This document shows, one piece after another, positions 37,615 through 47,220 of a stretch of DNA of 64,000 nucleotides. A model generated the notes under the pieces. It was not told where the DNA came from, ran no database searches, and saw nothing but the letters and a program-made list of their open reading frames with translations. Every line of letters starts with the position of its first letter. The first letter of the stretch is position 1. This stretch comes from Bacteroidota bacterium (GTDB lineage Bacteria > Bacteroidota > Bacteroidia > AKYH767-A > OLB10): positions 62,001 through 126,000 of the forward strand of contig JADKDR010000012.1 of the NCBI GenBank assembly GCA_016714535.1, written 5' to 3'. The position numbers and the translations under genes are program-made.

Positions 37615-37744
37615 AGCTTCGAAATAGCTATCGACATTATTGTGCCTACCTCACTTTTACAGCACAATTATTGTTAATTAATATTTGAACGGCAATAAAA
37701 ACACGGCATTAAAAACAACATATTTGCCAACTAAACTGCGAGGT

Positions 37745-38350
37745 ATGATCAAGTTTCTAACTATATGCTTCATCTCTTTATTTGTATTGCAAAATTGTGC
37801 TGCGCAAAAAAAGATACTATTGCTTAATGGCAAAGAGCGCACAGCGGCTACTTTTTCACTTGTTGGTGAAAATGCATTGTACAAAACTACCGATTCAACC
37901 AAAGCAAAAAAAGTAGATATGTATCGTGTTTTTTCGGTGATAGATACAGTGACTGGCATAGAACAAATTATCTATAATCCCGACACAACTGAAGGCGATT
38001 TAACCATAGAAGAAATGCGTGAGTTTGTAGAAGGAGAACAATTTGCCATAAGAACGTATAAAAGCAAGGGCAATAATATAGCAAGCGCAGCAGTTGGATT
38101 TTCAAGCGGCATACTAGCAATATACGGAGTGGTGCTGCCTCCGGTATATTCGTTAATTAGCGGCAGATTCGATCCAAAAATTCCTTACGACCATCCACAA
38201 GCACCTCTCCATATCAATAATGAATATTTTAAATATGGCTATCAGTACAAAGCACGAAAAATGAAAACCCAAAAATCGCTCATGTTGGGAGGTATTGGAT
38301 TTGCAGTGGGTGTTACAACATTTGCAGTAATATTTTCTAACCTTAAATAA
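37745..38350 (+). CDS. Secreted or lipoprotein-like protein of unknown function
   Basis: 201 residues from ATG 37745, where a signal sequence begins (MIKFLTICFISLFVLQNCAAQ). Positions LQNCA allow a lipobox. The middle (KKILLLNGKERTAATF, NPDTTEGDLTIEEMREFVEGE) is a charged, folded domain, and one or two hydrophobic segments near residues 120 and 180 (AAVGFSSGILAIYGVVLP, LMLGGIGFAVGVTTFAVIF) suggest membrane association. I do not recognise the family. It precedes the YbjQ gene by 10 bases in the same direction. Confidence 0.65.
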   Translation: MIKFLTICFISLFVLQNCAAQKKILLLNGKERTAATFSLVGENALYKTTDSTKAKKVDMYRVFSVIDTVTGIEQIIYNPDTTEGDLTIEEMREFVEGEQFAIRTYKSKGNNIASAAVGFSSGILAIYGVVLPPVYSLISGRFDPKIPYDHPQAPLHINNEYFKYGYQYKARKMKTQKSLMLGGIGFAVGVTTFAVIFSNLK

Positions 38351-38360
38351 TAAAATTAAA

Positions 38361-38684
38361 ATGGATCGTAAATTAATTACCACCTCTACACATTTAGAAG
38401 GCTATAAGATTAATAAGCATTTAGGAGTAGTGCGCGGCATTACCGTGCGCTCGCGCAGCATATTTGGAAACATTGCAGGAGGTCTTCAATCATTGATAGG
38501 CGGGCAAATTTCTATTTACACCGAACTTTGCGAAAAAACTCGCGAAGAAGCTTTTGGTATGATGATTCAACATGCTGAGTCGGTTGGTGCAAACGCAATA
38601 ATCAATATGCGCTACGATGCCAACGAAGTAATGAACGGTATAACCGAAGTGCTTTGTTATGGAACTGCCGTTGTAGTAGAATAA
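38361..38684 (+). CDS. YbjQ (UPF0145) heavy-metal-binding-domain protein
   Basis: 107 residues. The family core is GYKINKHLGVVRGITVRSRS, ARE-like REEAFGMMIQHAESVGANAIINMRYD and a C-terminal ITEVLCYGTAVVVE. YbjQ proteins form pentamers and are often labelled heavy-metal-binding, but their function is unproven. It lies in a run of four same-strand genes with gaps of 7-60 bases. Confidence 0.88.
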   Translation: MDRKLITTSTHLEGYKINKHLGVVRGITVRSRSIFGNIAGGLQSLIGGQISIYTELCEKTREEAFGMMIQHAESVGANAIINMRYDANEVMNGITEVLCYGTAVVVE

Positions 38685-38696
38685 AGCAACGTGTAC

Positions 38697-39482
38697 ATGT
38701 TTGCAGCAAAACAACTACCTGCAATCATGCATGCTTTACTGGTATCAATTGCTGCCTTTTTTTTCTGTCTTGTGGTTGCACAATACAATCAGTTTGCCCC
38801 CAACTATGCCTATAGCTGCGCCCTTCTTATTTTTACTTTTATTATTTATTACCCCGTTAGTAAAAAAGCAGTTACGCAGTTGCTCCAACATTTTCCAACT
38901 GCAAAATGGTTGCTCTTAGGTGTTGCCATCTTTATAATTTCAATTGGCTATATAAATTATTCATGGCAGCTATCGCTTAGTATAGCAGTACCGCTTATTA
39001 CCGGTTACTTCTACCTCAACCCCTCCAATAAATTTTATCTGAAAAAAACATGGTGGGCAAAGCCCTTTGCTATCGCTGCAACCTGGTGTATTTGCTGCAT
39101 AGTTATTCCACAACAAATGGCAGACTTAACTATGCTTAGACAGCCTACGATGTTTTTGTTGCACATGGCAACGCTAATTTTCACACTTTCGATTGCGTAT
39201 GATATTGTAGATATAGAAAAAGATACGCTGCTACATTATAAAACCTTTGCTACAAGGCTTGGAACCGCACCATCTACCAGGATAGCATTCGCCCTGTTAA
39301 TGATAAACTTCCTTTTTGCTGCGATTGCATTTTATTCAACACCTCATCTTACGTTTGTTCTAATATATAATGCCGCCATTCCGGTGTTGGTGTACGTTGG
39401 CCTGGCTTGCCCTCCCCGCTTTTATGCTTTATTTGACCTTGTATTTGCTTCGTATTTGGTTGGCTTATTTTTTTCTATATAA
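38697..39482 (+). CDS. Multi-pass membrane protein, UbiA prenyltransferase-like
   Basis: 261 residues from ATG 38697, with eight or so hydrophobic segments. The only catalytic-like motif is SIAYDIVDIEKDTLLHYKTFATRLG, which fits the second Asp-rich motif (DxxDxxxD) of the UbiA superfamily, followed by a TRLG segment. The first Asp motif is not obvious (YFYLNPSNKFYLKK). It may therefore be an inactive or divergent member. Other options cannot be ruled out. Confidence 0.5.
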   Translation: MFAAKQLPAIMHALLVSIAAFFFCLVVAQYNQFAPNYAYSCALLIFTFIIYYPVSKKAVTQLLQHFPTAKWLLLGVAIFIISIGYINYSWQLSLSIAVPLITGYFYLNPSNKFYLKKTWWAKPFAIAATWCICCIVIPQQMADLTMLRQPTMFLLHMATLIFTLSIAYDIVDIEKDTLLHYKTFATRLGTAPSTRIAFALLMINFLFAAIAFYSTPHLTFVLIYNAAIPVLVYVGLACPPRFYALFDLVFASYLVGLFFSI

Positions 39483-39488
39483 AGAATA

Positions 39489-39496
39489 TATCTTTG
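39489..39496 (+). promoter_or_regulatory. -7 element TATCTTTG, leaderless start of kynU
   Basis: A perfect TANNTTTG that ends 4 bases before ATG 39501. The predicted start site coincides with that ATG. A second in-frame ATG follows at 39522. Confidence 0.5.
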
Positions 39497-39500
39497 CTGC

Positions 39501-40766
39501 ATGTTTAGCTATCATAATACAATGGAATTTGCGCAACAGATGGATGCGCAGGATAATTTAAAGGACTTTCGAAAACGGTTTATTATTCCACAACATAATG
39601 GAAGTACGGTAGTATATTTTTGTGGCAACTCGTTAGGATTGCAACCAGGCACAACCCGTGCATATATCAACCAGGAGTTAGACGACTGGGCTGCATTGGG
39701 CGTAGAAGGTCATTTTAGAGCAAAGTATGCATGGTTTCCATATCATAATTTTTTGCGCGAGAGCACTTCGCGATTGGTAGGTGCACTGCCGTCAGAAGTC
39801 GTGATAATGAATCAGCTTACGGTCAATTTGCATTTAATGCTTGTATCGTTTTATGTACCAACTGCTGAGCGGTACAAAATAATTATTGAAGCAAATGCAT
39901 TTCCCTCTGATCGTTATGCAGTGCAGTCGCACGCGTTTTTGCATGGCTTCGAAAAAGATGACGCTATTATAGAACTTACTCCGCGCTCTGGAGAATATAT
40001 ATTACGTGCCGAAGATATTTTGAAAGCCATAGCCGAAAACGAGGAATCGCTTGCGTTGGTCATACTGGGAGGCGTAAATTATTATAGTGGACAATTATTT
40101 AATATGAAAGAAATTACCCTTGCGGCACACAAAGCAGGGGCATACTGTGGTTTCGATTTGGCACATGCTGCGGGCAATGTTATGCTCGACTTGCATAAGT
40201 GGAATGTAGACTTTGCGGTGTGGTGCAGTTATAAATATTTGAACAGCAGTCCAGGTGGAGTTGCGGGATGCTTTGTACATCAGCATCATGGTAGCAATTT
40301 CAACTTGCCACGATTGGCAGGGTGGTGGGGCAATAATCCTGATACGCGTTTCGAAATGCCTCATGATTTTATTCCTACTGAGGGTGCTGATGGATGGCAG
40401 TTGAGCAACGCTCCCATTATGGCCATGGCTTGCTTGCGTGCAAGTATGGATATCTATGAAGAAGCAACGATGCTGCGCCTCACGGCAAAAAGTAAATTAC
40501 TTACCGGTTATCTTGAGTTTATTATTGATGATGTAATTCAAAAATTAAACCTCTCAAACAAGGTTTCCATCATTACACCCCGCGATGAGAATGAACGTGG
40601 TAGCCAGCTTTCGCTCATTATTAAAAAGAACGGTAAAAAGGTTTATCAATATCTGGCTGATAATGGTGTAATAGTTGACTGGCGCGAACCCGAAGTATTG
40701 CGCATGGCACCCGTGCCTTTGTACAACTCTTTTGAAGATGTTTATCGCCTTTGGTGTGCTTTTTGA
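39501..40766 (+). CDS. kynU: Kynureninase
   Basis: 421 residues as read; the alternative start at 39522 (MEFAQQMD) removes seven. The enzyme hydrolyses kynurenine to anthranilate and alanine with PLP. Motifs: YFCGNSLGLQP, ELDDWAALGVEGHF, NQLTVNLHLMLVSFY, FPSDRYAVQSHA, FDLAHAAGNVMLDLHKWNVDFAVWCSYKYLNSSPGG (PLP lysine in SYKY) and RLAGWWGNN. The annotated end YRLWCAF is unlike the family. Dropping one T from TTT at 40750-40752 gives YRLGVLFEKG, ending at 40785, which fits better. The kynurenine route would feed the same NAD pool as nadB. Confidence 0.9.
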   Translation: MFSYHNTMEFAQQMDAQDNLKDFRKRFIIPQHNGSTVVYFCGNSLGLQPGTTRAYINQELDDWAALGVEGHFRAKYAWFPYHNFLRESTSRLVGALPSEVVIMNQLTVNLHLMLVSFYVPTAERYKIIIEANAFPSDRYAVQSHAFLHGFEKDDAIIELTPRSGEYILRAEDILKAIAENEESLALVILGGVNYYSGQLFNMKEITLAAHKAGAYCGFDLAHAAGNVMLDLHKWNVDFAVWCSYKYLNSSPGGVAGCFVHQHHGSNFNLPRLAGWWGNNPDTRFEMPHDFIPTEGADGWQLSNAPIMAMACLRASMDIYEEATMLRLTAKSKLLTGYLEFIIDDVIQKLNLSNKVSIITPRDENERGSQLSLIIKKNGKKVYQYLADNGVIVDWREPEVLRMAPVPLYNSFEDVYRLWCAF

Positions 40767-40816
40767 AAAAGGATTATCAGGGTAACATTGTCTCCCTTTA
40801 TTAATCCAAAAACCAC

Positions 40817-41758
40817 ATGCAATCCGGTAATAAGAACTTCCTGCTTGTTTTAAAATCTCTTATTACAATTTCGTGTATTGCGTTTCTGACATTGTGGATT
40901 CGCGATCATGTCAACATTTTTTATTTCCCAAAAAAATTCAATCTGATAATGGCATTGGCAGCAGTTGTATTGATGGCATTAAACTATTACATCGAATCAA
41001 TAAAATGGCAAAAAGCTTTGCAACCATTATTTAGAATAAAAATCAGCACGGCTTTTAAAGGTATTTGTATCGGCATCGCTTCAAGTATGTTAATGCCTAA
41101 TCGTAGTGGCGAATTTGCCGGACGTATGTTTGTTGTTCCATCGGCATGGCGTGTTCAGGCTGCTGTGCTCACTATCATCAGCAACATGACTCAATTATTA
41201 GCTACCATTCTTATAGGCGGTATCGGCATGTATTTCTGTTTCGAAAAAGTTGTTTTAAAAAATATTATACAAGCTAAAATTGCTCCCGGAATTATCGCAA
41301 GTGTTTTTTGGATAACGATAGCACTATTGATTTCGACCATTCTATTTTATTTAGTTTTTGTTTTTGCAAAAAAGAAAATTATTAAGTCGTGGAGAGAAGT
41401 ACGTAAGATAAAAATAAATAAAAGTAAGGTTGGGTATTTGTTTCTGCTTTCAACTTTAAGATTTCTGGTTTTTACAATCCAATTTGTGTTATTGCTATTA
41501 TCGTATGCAATGCCTTTACCCCTGCTTGAATTAGTATCAGCAAGTGCCGCAACTTTTTTTCTAATTACATCAATACCATCCTTTGCATTGGTAGAATTAG
41601 TAGCACGTGTAGGTATTACAAGCTTTGTTTTTAGCACCTTAGGTGGCGATGGAAATTCGGCTGCTGCTGCTGCGTTACTATTGTGGTTAATAAATGTGGC
41701 TTTGCCATCTATAGCCGGGCTTTTATTTATTTGGCGTATAAAAAGCGAAAGAGCCTGA
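40817..41758 (+). CDS. Flippase-like integral membrane protein (LPG_synthase_TM/AglD family)
   Basis: 313 residues with eight or so membrane segments. The motifs NYYIESIKWQKAL, GIASSMLMPNRSGEFAGR and SIPSFALVELVARVGITSFVF are those of the UPF0104 family related to MprF and AglD. Members flip or extend lipid-linked molecules. It ends in TGATG, overlapping the start of the next gene, so the two are co-translated. The neighbouring glycosyltransferase suggests a glycan-lipid substrate. Confidence 0.85.
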   Translation: MQSGNKNFLLVLKSLITISCIAFLTLWIRDHVNIFYFPKKFNLIMALAAVVLMALNYYIESIKWQKALQPLFRIKISTAFKGICIGIASSMLMPNRSGEFAGRMFVVPSAWRVQAAVLTIISNMTQLLATILIGGIGMYFCFEKVVLKNIIQAKIAPGIIASVFWITIALLISTILFYLVFVFAKKKIIKSWREVRKIKINKSKVGYLFLLSTLRFLVFTIQFVLLLLSYAMPLPLLELVSASAATFFLITSIPSFALVELVARVGITSFVFSTLGGDGNSAAAAALLLWLINVALPSIAGLLFIWRIKSERA

Positions 41759-42891
41759 TGAATATCGTAATAGGTATATTGTCATTTGCCATATACTTGT
41801 ATATGGTCATGATGATATTTTATATCATTAAAATATTTATTCGAAAAAGAATAAGCAACCACGCTTCACAAAATCCTGCCATATCCATCGTAGTGGCTAT
41901 GCGCAATGAGGCAAGCCATATTAGTAACCTTATTAATGCTGTATGTAAACAAAAGTACAATGCTCCATTCGAAATAATAGTTGTAGATGATAACAGCACA
42001 GATGATAGTATTGCAAGGTCAAATGAGGCGCTGCAAAATAATCTCCCGACTAAATTTCAAATCTTGAAATTAAGCGATGTACAACAATCAGGAAAAAAAC
42101 AAGCTGTTGCTTATGGCATATCGCATGCCACACACGAAGTAATAGTATGCACCGATGCAGACTGCCAAATGGGTGAATACTGGCTTCAAAGTATGGCACA
42201 TTACTTTGTTGAATTTAAATGCAAGCTGCTTGCCGGCCCGGTATGTATAAATTCTGGAACACTCTTAGAAAAAATGCAAACGATAGAAATGGCCTCGCTA
42301 CAAGGTCTTACTGCTGCCAGTATTTTTGCAGGTAAACCATTGATGTGTAACGGTGCAAACATGATGTTTGACAAAAAAAGATATCTATCGTTACAGCAAA
42401 TATTTTTAGCAAATAAAAATCCCAGTGGCGATGATGTGCATCTGCTTTATGAAATAAGCAGGCAATTAGATGCTGTAGCTTATGCATTTGATAAAAGCGC
42501 TGTCGTCTATACATCGGGCGTCACTACTATTTCTGAACTGATTAATCAGCGTACCCGTTGGGCTGGGAAAATAAATTATACCGTACCGTTGCATGTGTAC
42601 CTGCCCGGCATAAGTATATTTTGTGGTAATGTGGCCGTGCTTTTTTCGTTTGCATTATTACTAACACCTAACTGGAACAATGCAGTTTTAATTATTCTAA
42701 TTAAGTTTGTAATAGATTGGCTGTTGTATATTGCCTCATCAAAATTTGCCGGCAAACTTAAGTTTGCCATATTTCCGTTTTGCTGCACATTTTTTGCTTA
42801 CCCTTTTTATTCTGTGGCAATTGGAATAAATGTATTAAGAAAACAATATACCTGGAAAGGGCGTGTTATAAATTTAAGAAATCAAAAATGA
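41758..42891 (+). CDS. Family 2 glycosyltransferase, membrane-anchored
   Basis: 377 residues. It starts with a membrane segment (MNIVIGILSFAIYLYMVMMIF), then the GT-A domain: ISIVVAMRNEASHI, FEIIVVDDNSTDDS, IVCTDADCQMGEYW (DxD-like), NGANMMFDKKRYL and GDDVHLLYEI with QRTRWAGK, which corresponds to the processive or membrane-linked Q..RW motif. Two or three C-terminal membrane segments follow. Its ATG overlaps the flippase stop, and its stop overlaps the metalloprotease ATG, giving a tightly coupled three-gene operon. Confidence 0.88.
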   Translation: MNIVIGILSFAIYLYMVMMIFYIIKIFIRKRISNHASQNPAISIVVAMRNEASHISNLINAVCKQKYNAPFEIIVVDDNSTDDSIARSNEALQNNLPTKFQILKLSDVQQSGKKQAVAYGISHATHEVIVCTDADCQMGEYWLQSMAHYFVEFKCKLLAGPVCINSGTLLEKMQTIEMASLQGLTAASIFAGKPLMCNGANMMFDKKRYLSLQQIFLANKNPSGDDVHLLYEISRQLDAVAYAFDKSAVVYTSGVTTISELINQRTRWAGKINYTVPLHVYLPGISIFCGNVAVLFSFALLLTPNWNNAVLIILIKFVIDWLLYIASSKFAGKLKFAIFPFCCTFFAYPFYSVAIGINVLRKQYTWKGRVINLRNQK

Positions 42892-45041
42892 ATCATTTAA
42901 AAAAAATACTCTTTATTATCGTGGTTTTCCTTGCAGGAAATCCTATACGGGCACAATACAACAAAGCCGCCAATAGCCGCAACGGAAAAACATTACCTTG
43001 TCATGGCACCTTGCGCATACTGGTAATTTATGCAGAAATGGAATATGACGTAAACCCTGATAAAGATCCATGCAAAATTACCGGCTTCGAAAACTGGCGA
43101 GCACATCAATTGCCTAAGTGGAAAGATGAGTTGCTAAGTCATGATACCACCGATTTAAAAAAAGGAAAGCTGACAAATTTTTTTGCCGAGTCATCATTTA
43201 ACGATTACAAGGTGCTTGGCGATTACTATCCCAAAGTTATCACCATAAAAGAAAGCGAAGTAAAAAATGCGGCCGATGGTGCTTACCATGTTACAAAAAT
43301 TATTGAGAAAATAAATGCTGACAGCAGTTTTACTACCATGCATGGTAATACCATTGAAGACTTCGACCTTGTTACTCTAACCGACCCTGGCATGCCTAAA
43401 ATATCTCCAAGTACTGATAAGCCAATAAAAATAGACCATGTTATGTTCATATTGCGCAATCTGGTAAATTTACCTGATGGCAATGGGCGTGCAGTGCCCG
43501 GCAATTGCGGTAATATAGCAGGTTGTGCCGCGAGCAGTTTTTCAACTTTTGGTGCGCACAATGGAATGCCATTTGGCATTGCCAAACATGAGTATGTACA
43601 TTTATTTTTTGGTGACAATAATTTTCACAGTGGTGGTGGTGGAGAAAAATTCGGTAATGGAACCTATCAGATGGGAATTCAACATATGTGGTCGGTAATA
43701 AGCAGTGCATTTGCATCGCTGATGACGTGTAATGCCTGGGACCGTCACCGCCTGGGATGGAAAGCACCAGGCAAAGAAAATTATATCTCTTGCCTTAGCG
43801 AACAAAAGACCGAAGTAAACACCGATTTTAAAGCAAGTGAAAACAGTGAAGGAACCTACTTGCTTCGAGACTTTGTTAATACAGGTGATGCTATACGTTT
43901 GCAACTTCCTTATATACCTGGCAATCAGTATGCGCAATATCTGTGGATAGAAAATCATCAGGCTACCCAAAAAAATGGTAGCCTGTTCGATAAATTTCAA
44001 TTTGAAGAAGATGGCTGCCGTGAGCGCGCCAAACCGGGGCTCTATATGTATTTGCAAATAGACAAAGACCAATTGGAAGGCGGAAACTTATATGGAGGAT
44101 TTGCCGAATACCTGCGCCCATTGCCTGCCCGTGGCAGCTATGACTACCTTATAGATACCAACAAGGTGCAAAACAATTGCATTAATGATGTTTACTACAA
44201 ACCATTTACTATTGAACAAGACTATTCGAATCCACTTACAGGAACACATCAACTTGAAGACCCCATACTTAACCTAAACATGGATGCCTCCATTAATGTG
44301 CCCGACCTGGTATATGCCAATGTGCAAAAGCAAGGTGACACCATTATTCGCAATCTTCCCAATTTTGGCAGTGCTACTGTTCCCTTCAATTATTATACAA
44401 AAACCAAAATTGGAATAGGCACTAATCCATCTACTGCGCCAACATATACAGCTACCGTTAGCGATTTTGGAGCTAACCGTAGGCAACAACTACACACTGC
44501 CTACTTAAATGGCATATCCATCGACATGCTTAAACAGGAAATGGATGGTAGCATAAAAATAAAAATACGCAACCACGACTATACCATAGAAAATGATGTA
44601 CGATGGTGTGCCGATACGATTATGTTTCCGGTGGATGCTAATGAACAAAACCCCGTAATACTTGCTGCCGGCAAGAGCATGCAAATTACGCGTGGGCTTA
44701 CGCCCACGCGCGCGATAAAACCCGATACTGTGAATGGACAATTCGTATTTACATCGGCTTCGGTGGCCATTATACCGGCAGGTGGCAAGTTTGTGCTGCA
44801 AGAGAATGCCAACCTACTACTTGACAAAAAATCTAAACTCATACTAATGCCCGGAAGCCAACTTGTGCTTGAAAAAGGTGCAAGTCTAAAAACCAAAGAA
44901 GATGCTCAACTGATTATTCAGGATGCGACTGTTGTACTAAAACAAAAGGCAACTATTACTATTAAAGGGCGTCAAAATTTGACATTGCAAGGCAATGGCA
45001 AAATAAATTCGACTAGTAAGAAACAAGTAAAGATTAAGTGA
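42888..45041 (+). CDS. Secreted zinc metallopeptidase (M6-like) with beta-solenoid tail
   Basis: 717 residues from ATG 42888, with a signal peptide (FIIVVFLAGNPIRAQ). The opening ILVIYAEMEYD and later FGIAKHEYVHLFFGDNNFHSGGG contain the HExxH zinc motif (residues 234-238), followed by a possible third ligand (H247), as in M6-like immune-inhibitor peptidases. A middle region with GEYxLRDF-type strands follows. The last 90 residues are short alternating strands (ANLLLDKKSKLILMPGS, QLVLEKGASLKTKEDAQLI, ATITIKGRQNLTLQGNG), a right-handed beta-solenoid. No T9SS sorting domain is seen, so its route of export is unclear. It is co-translated with the glycosyltransferase. Confidence 0.8.
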   Translation: MNHLKKILFIIVVFLAGNPIRAQYNKAANSRNGKTLPCHGTLRILVIYAEMEYDVNPDKDPCKITGFENWRAHQLPKWKDELLSHDTTDLKKGKLTNFFAESSFNDYKVLGDYYPKVITIKESEVKNAADGAYHVTKIIEKINADSSFTTMHGNTIEDFDLVTLTDPGMPKISPSTDKPIKIDHVMFILRNLVNLPDGNGRAVPGNCGNIAGCAASSFSTFGAHNGMPFGIAKHEYVHLFFGDNNFHSGGGGEKFGNGTYQMGIQHMWSVISSAFASLMTCNAWDRHRLGWKAPGKENYISCLSEQKTEVNTDFKASENSEGTYLLRDFVNTGDAIRLQLPYIPGNQYAQYLWIENHQATQKNGSLFDKFQFEEDGCRERAKPGLYMYLQIDKDQLEGGNLYGGFAEYLRPLPARGSYDYLIDTNKVQNNCINDVYYKPFTIEQDYSNPLTGTHQLEDPILNLNMDASINVPDLVYANVQKQGDTIIRNLPNFGSATVPFNYYTKTKIGIGTNPSTAPTYTATVSDFGANRRQQLHTAYLNGISIDMLKQEMDGSIKIKIRNHDYTIENDVRWCADTIMFPVDANEQNPVILAAGKSMQITRGLTPTRAIKPDTVNGQFVFTSASVAIIPAGGKFVLQENANLLLDKKSKLILMPGSQLVLEKGASLKTKEDAQLIIQDATVVLKQKATITIKGRQNLTLQGNGKINSTSKKQVKIK

Positions 45042-45086
45042 TGGTTGGTTAAATGAAACTGATACCTTACTAATATTTAGTTGAAA

Positions 45087-45839
45087 TCACGGATTAAGTT
45101 TCGAAATCGTTTCGATTTTTCTTCTTCGTGCAATTTCGATACGCACATCATTTTGTAATATCAGTTCTTCCTTTTGCACCGATTTTATAAATGCCCTATT
45201 CACCAGGAATGAACGGTGAGGCCTAATAAAATCGGGCTGATCGCGCAATAACTCCTCATACTCCTTTAATGGTTTAGATACAATAATGCGTTTGTCATTT
45301 ATCATATAGAACATTGTATAACTTCCATCGGCTTTGCAATACATGATATCTCCCGGTTTAATAAACAATAGCCCTTCGCTGGTATGCAAGGTGATCTTAA
45401 AATTCTTTTCGGTGGTTTGTTTTACGTTTTCTAATAGTCCATTTATAAATTGCTGACGATGTTGCAGGGTATCCTGACGAGCCAAATAACGATCGACAGC
45501 TGCTTTTAGTTCATCCACATCAATGGGCTTAAGAAGATAGTCGAGTGCACTGTATCTGATTGCCTTAATGGAATAGTGTTGATAGGCGGTAGTAAAAATC
45601 ACTTCAAATGTTTTGTGTTCAATCATATTGAGCAAATCAAAACCTGTGTTTACAGGCATTTCAACATCTAAAAACAAAAGATCGGGTTGGTGTTGCTCAA
45701 TTAATGCCTTGGCCTCCAGAGCACTCAAAGCAATATAGGTTTGCTTTACTGCCGGCACATGCAGTTGCAACATGCGCTGAAGGTTTAATGCAGGCATTTC
45801 CTCATCATCCGTTATTACTGCAATTAGTTTCTTCCCCAT
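45087..45839 (-). CDS. LytTR-family response regulator
   Basis: 250 residues. The receiver domain has ITDDEEMPAL, the phosphoacceptor D58 in DLLFLDVEMP, T in IIFTTAY and K in DYLLKPIDV. A LytTR DNA-binding domain follows (EGLLFIKPGDIMYCKADGSYT, RPHRSFLVNRAFI). The family regulates transcription by binding imperfect repeats. Two LytS-type kinases lie within 5 kb, on either strand, and either may be its partner. Confidence 0.93.
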   Translation of the reverse strand: MGKKLIAVITDDEEMPALNLQRMLQLHVPAVKQTYIALSALEAKALIEQHQPDLLFLDVEMPVNTGFDLLNMIEHKTFEVIFTTAYQHYSIKAIRYSALDYLLKPIDVDELKAAVDRYLARQDTLQHRQQFINGLLENVKQTTEKNFKITLHTSEGLLFIKPGDIMYCKADGSYTMFYMINDKRIIVSKPLKEYEELLRDQPDFIRPHRSFLVNRAFIKSVQKEELILQNDVRIEIARRRKIETISKLNP

Positions 45840-45963
45840 AAAGGTTAATGGACAATTTTTTTATTTGCGTCCAAAATTACATATAACATCTTGCCTGCCA
45901 TGTATAATTGCTAAACGGCACGTTTTGTTTATTAAGTGGCATAATCTATTTAATGCTTCTCGT

Positions 45964-45971
45964 TACTTTTG
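45964..45971 (+). promoter_or_regulatory. -7 element TACTTTTG, near-leaderless start
   Basis: Perfect TANNTTTG 7 bases before ATG 45979. No good -33 box. Confidence 0.4.
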
Positions 45972-45978
45972 ACCGCTT

Positions 45979-47181
45979 ATGGAGATGCAACTTAAAAAGC
46001 ATGATTACAAATACCTGCTCGAAGTGGAGCAATCCATTAACTATTTTACTTCACGCATGCTTGATGGGAGCACGGTGGATGATGTTCTCTGGGGCGTGGC
46101 TAAAGATTGCATAAGCAGGCTCGCTTTTGAGGATTGTGTAATCTATCTGCTTGATAAAAACAAAAACGTATTGATTCAAAAAGCAGCCTTTGGTCCCAAA
46201 AGTCCCGAACATTACGAAATTCTGAATCCGATAGAAATTCCAATTGGTAAAGGTATTGTAGGTACGGTAGCAGCCACCGGCATGCCCGAAATTATTCATG
46301 ATACCCGTAAAGATGTGCGTTACATACAGGATGATGAAATGCGCCTTTCAGAAATTGCCGTTCCAATAAAACTTAACGATGAGACGATTGGTGTAATTGA
46401 CTGCGAGCATAGTAAACAGGGCTTTTTTGACGAAAAGCATTTATACATACTAACAACTATAGCCTCGCTGTCTGCAATACGAATTAATAGAGTGATAACT
46501 GAAGCCGATGCACAAGAGAGCAGATTGCAACTAGAAGCTGCCAAAACTCGTATTGCCGAAATTAAGATGCTGTCGTTGCAGTCGCAAATGAATCCACATT
46601 TTATTTTCAATTGCTTGTCGGTGTTGCAATACCTCATTAATGAGGGCAATACGTTAAAAGCAAATGAGGTTGTTATAAAACTTTCGCGACTAATGCGCAA
46701 TGTGATGAATGTAGCGCATAAAGAAACGGTTACCTTGCACGAAGACCTTGCTATAACTGCAGAGTACATTAATCTGGAACAAGTTAGGCAGAATAATTTT
46801 TTTACTTATAAAATTGCTGTAGCACCTTCTATTGACAGTGACTACACACAGATACCACCCATGCTGTTACACCCAATTATTAATAATATTTTGTGGCAAG
46901 GCTTTATGACTCGAAAAGCAGATAGCAAACTCGATATATCCATCAAAGAAAGTAATGGCCTATTGAAAGTTGTTTTTGAAGACAACGGAGATGCACGAAA
47001 TATTTTTTACACCACCGAAACCGAAAAGCAGAGCAGCGAACTTACCGGAATAAACCTTGTGCTTGAGCGTCTTCAACTTCTTGCAGAAAAATATGATGAC
47101 CCGCGCATTGGGCTTCACAGCGAAGAAATAATGAATACAAAATTCAACTTTCGTACGGTTTTGTCGTTACCGTTGTTGTAA
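45979..47181 (+). CDS. GAF-domain LytS-type sensor histidine kinase with degenerate N box
   Basis: 400 residues, cytoplasmic. GAF domain (residues 15-170, with GKGIVGTVAATG and RYIQDDEMRLSEIAVPI), coiled coil, His_kinase domain with H207 in MNPHFIFNCLSVLQYLI, then an ATPase domain. In the N box the usual QPxxENAxxHG reads HPIINNILWQG, so the Glu becomes Asn and the His becomes Gln. The G1 part, FEDNGDA, is also weaker than usual. The protein may therefore be a poor or inactive kinase. It is divergent from the LytTR gene. Confidence 0.85.
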   Translation: MEMQLKKHDYKYLLEVEQSINYFTSRMLDGSTVDDVLWGVAKDCISRLAFEDCVIYLLDKNKNVLIQKAAFGPKSPEHYEILNPIEIPIGKGIVGTVAATGMPEIIHDTRKDVRYIQDDEMRLSEIAVPIKLNDETIGVIDCEHSKQGFFDEKHLYILTTIASLSAIRINRVITEADAQESRLQLEAAKTRIAEIKMLSLQSQMNPHFIFNCLSVLQYLINEGNTLKANEVVIKLSRLMRNVMNVAHKETVTLHEDLAITAEYINLEQVRQNNFFTYKIAVAPSIDSDYTQIPPMLLHPIINNILWQGFMTRKADSKLDISIKESNGLLKVVFEDNGDARNIFYTTETEKQSSELTGINLVLERLQLLAEKYDDPRIGLHSEEIMNTKFNFRTVLSLPLL

Positions 47182-47220
47182 TTTTTCAAACTTGATATAA
47201 AAAAAAGCCGGAACTAGAAA

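Noticed and set aside
39370..39561. Second small frame overlapping the UbiA-like and kynU genes
   Set aside because: It is out of phase with both genes, lies within conserved coding sequence and has no motif.
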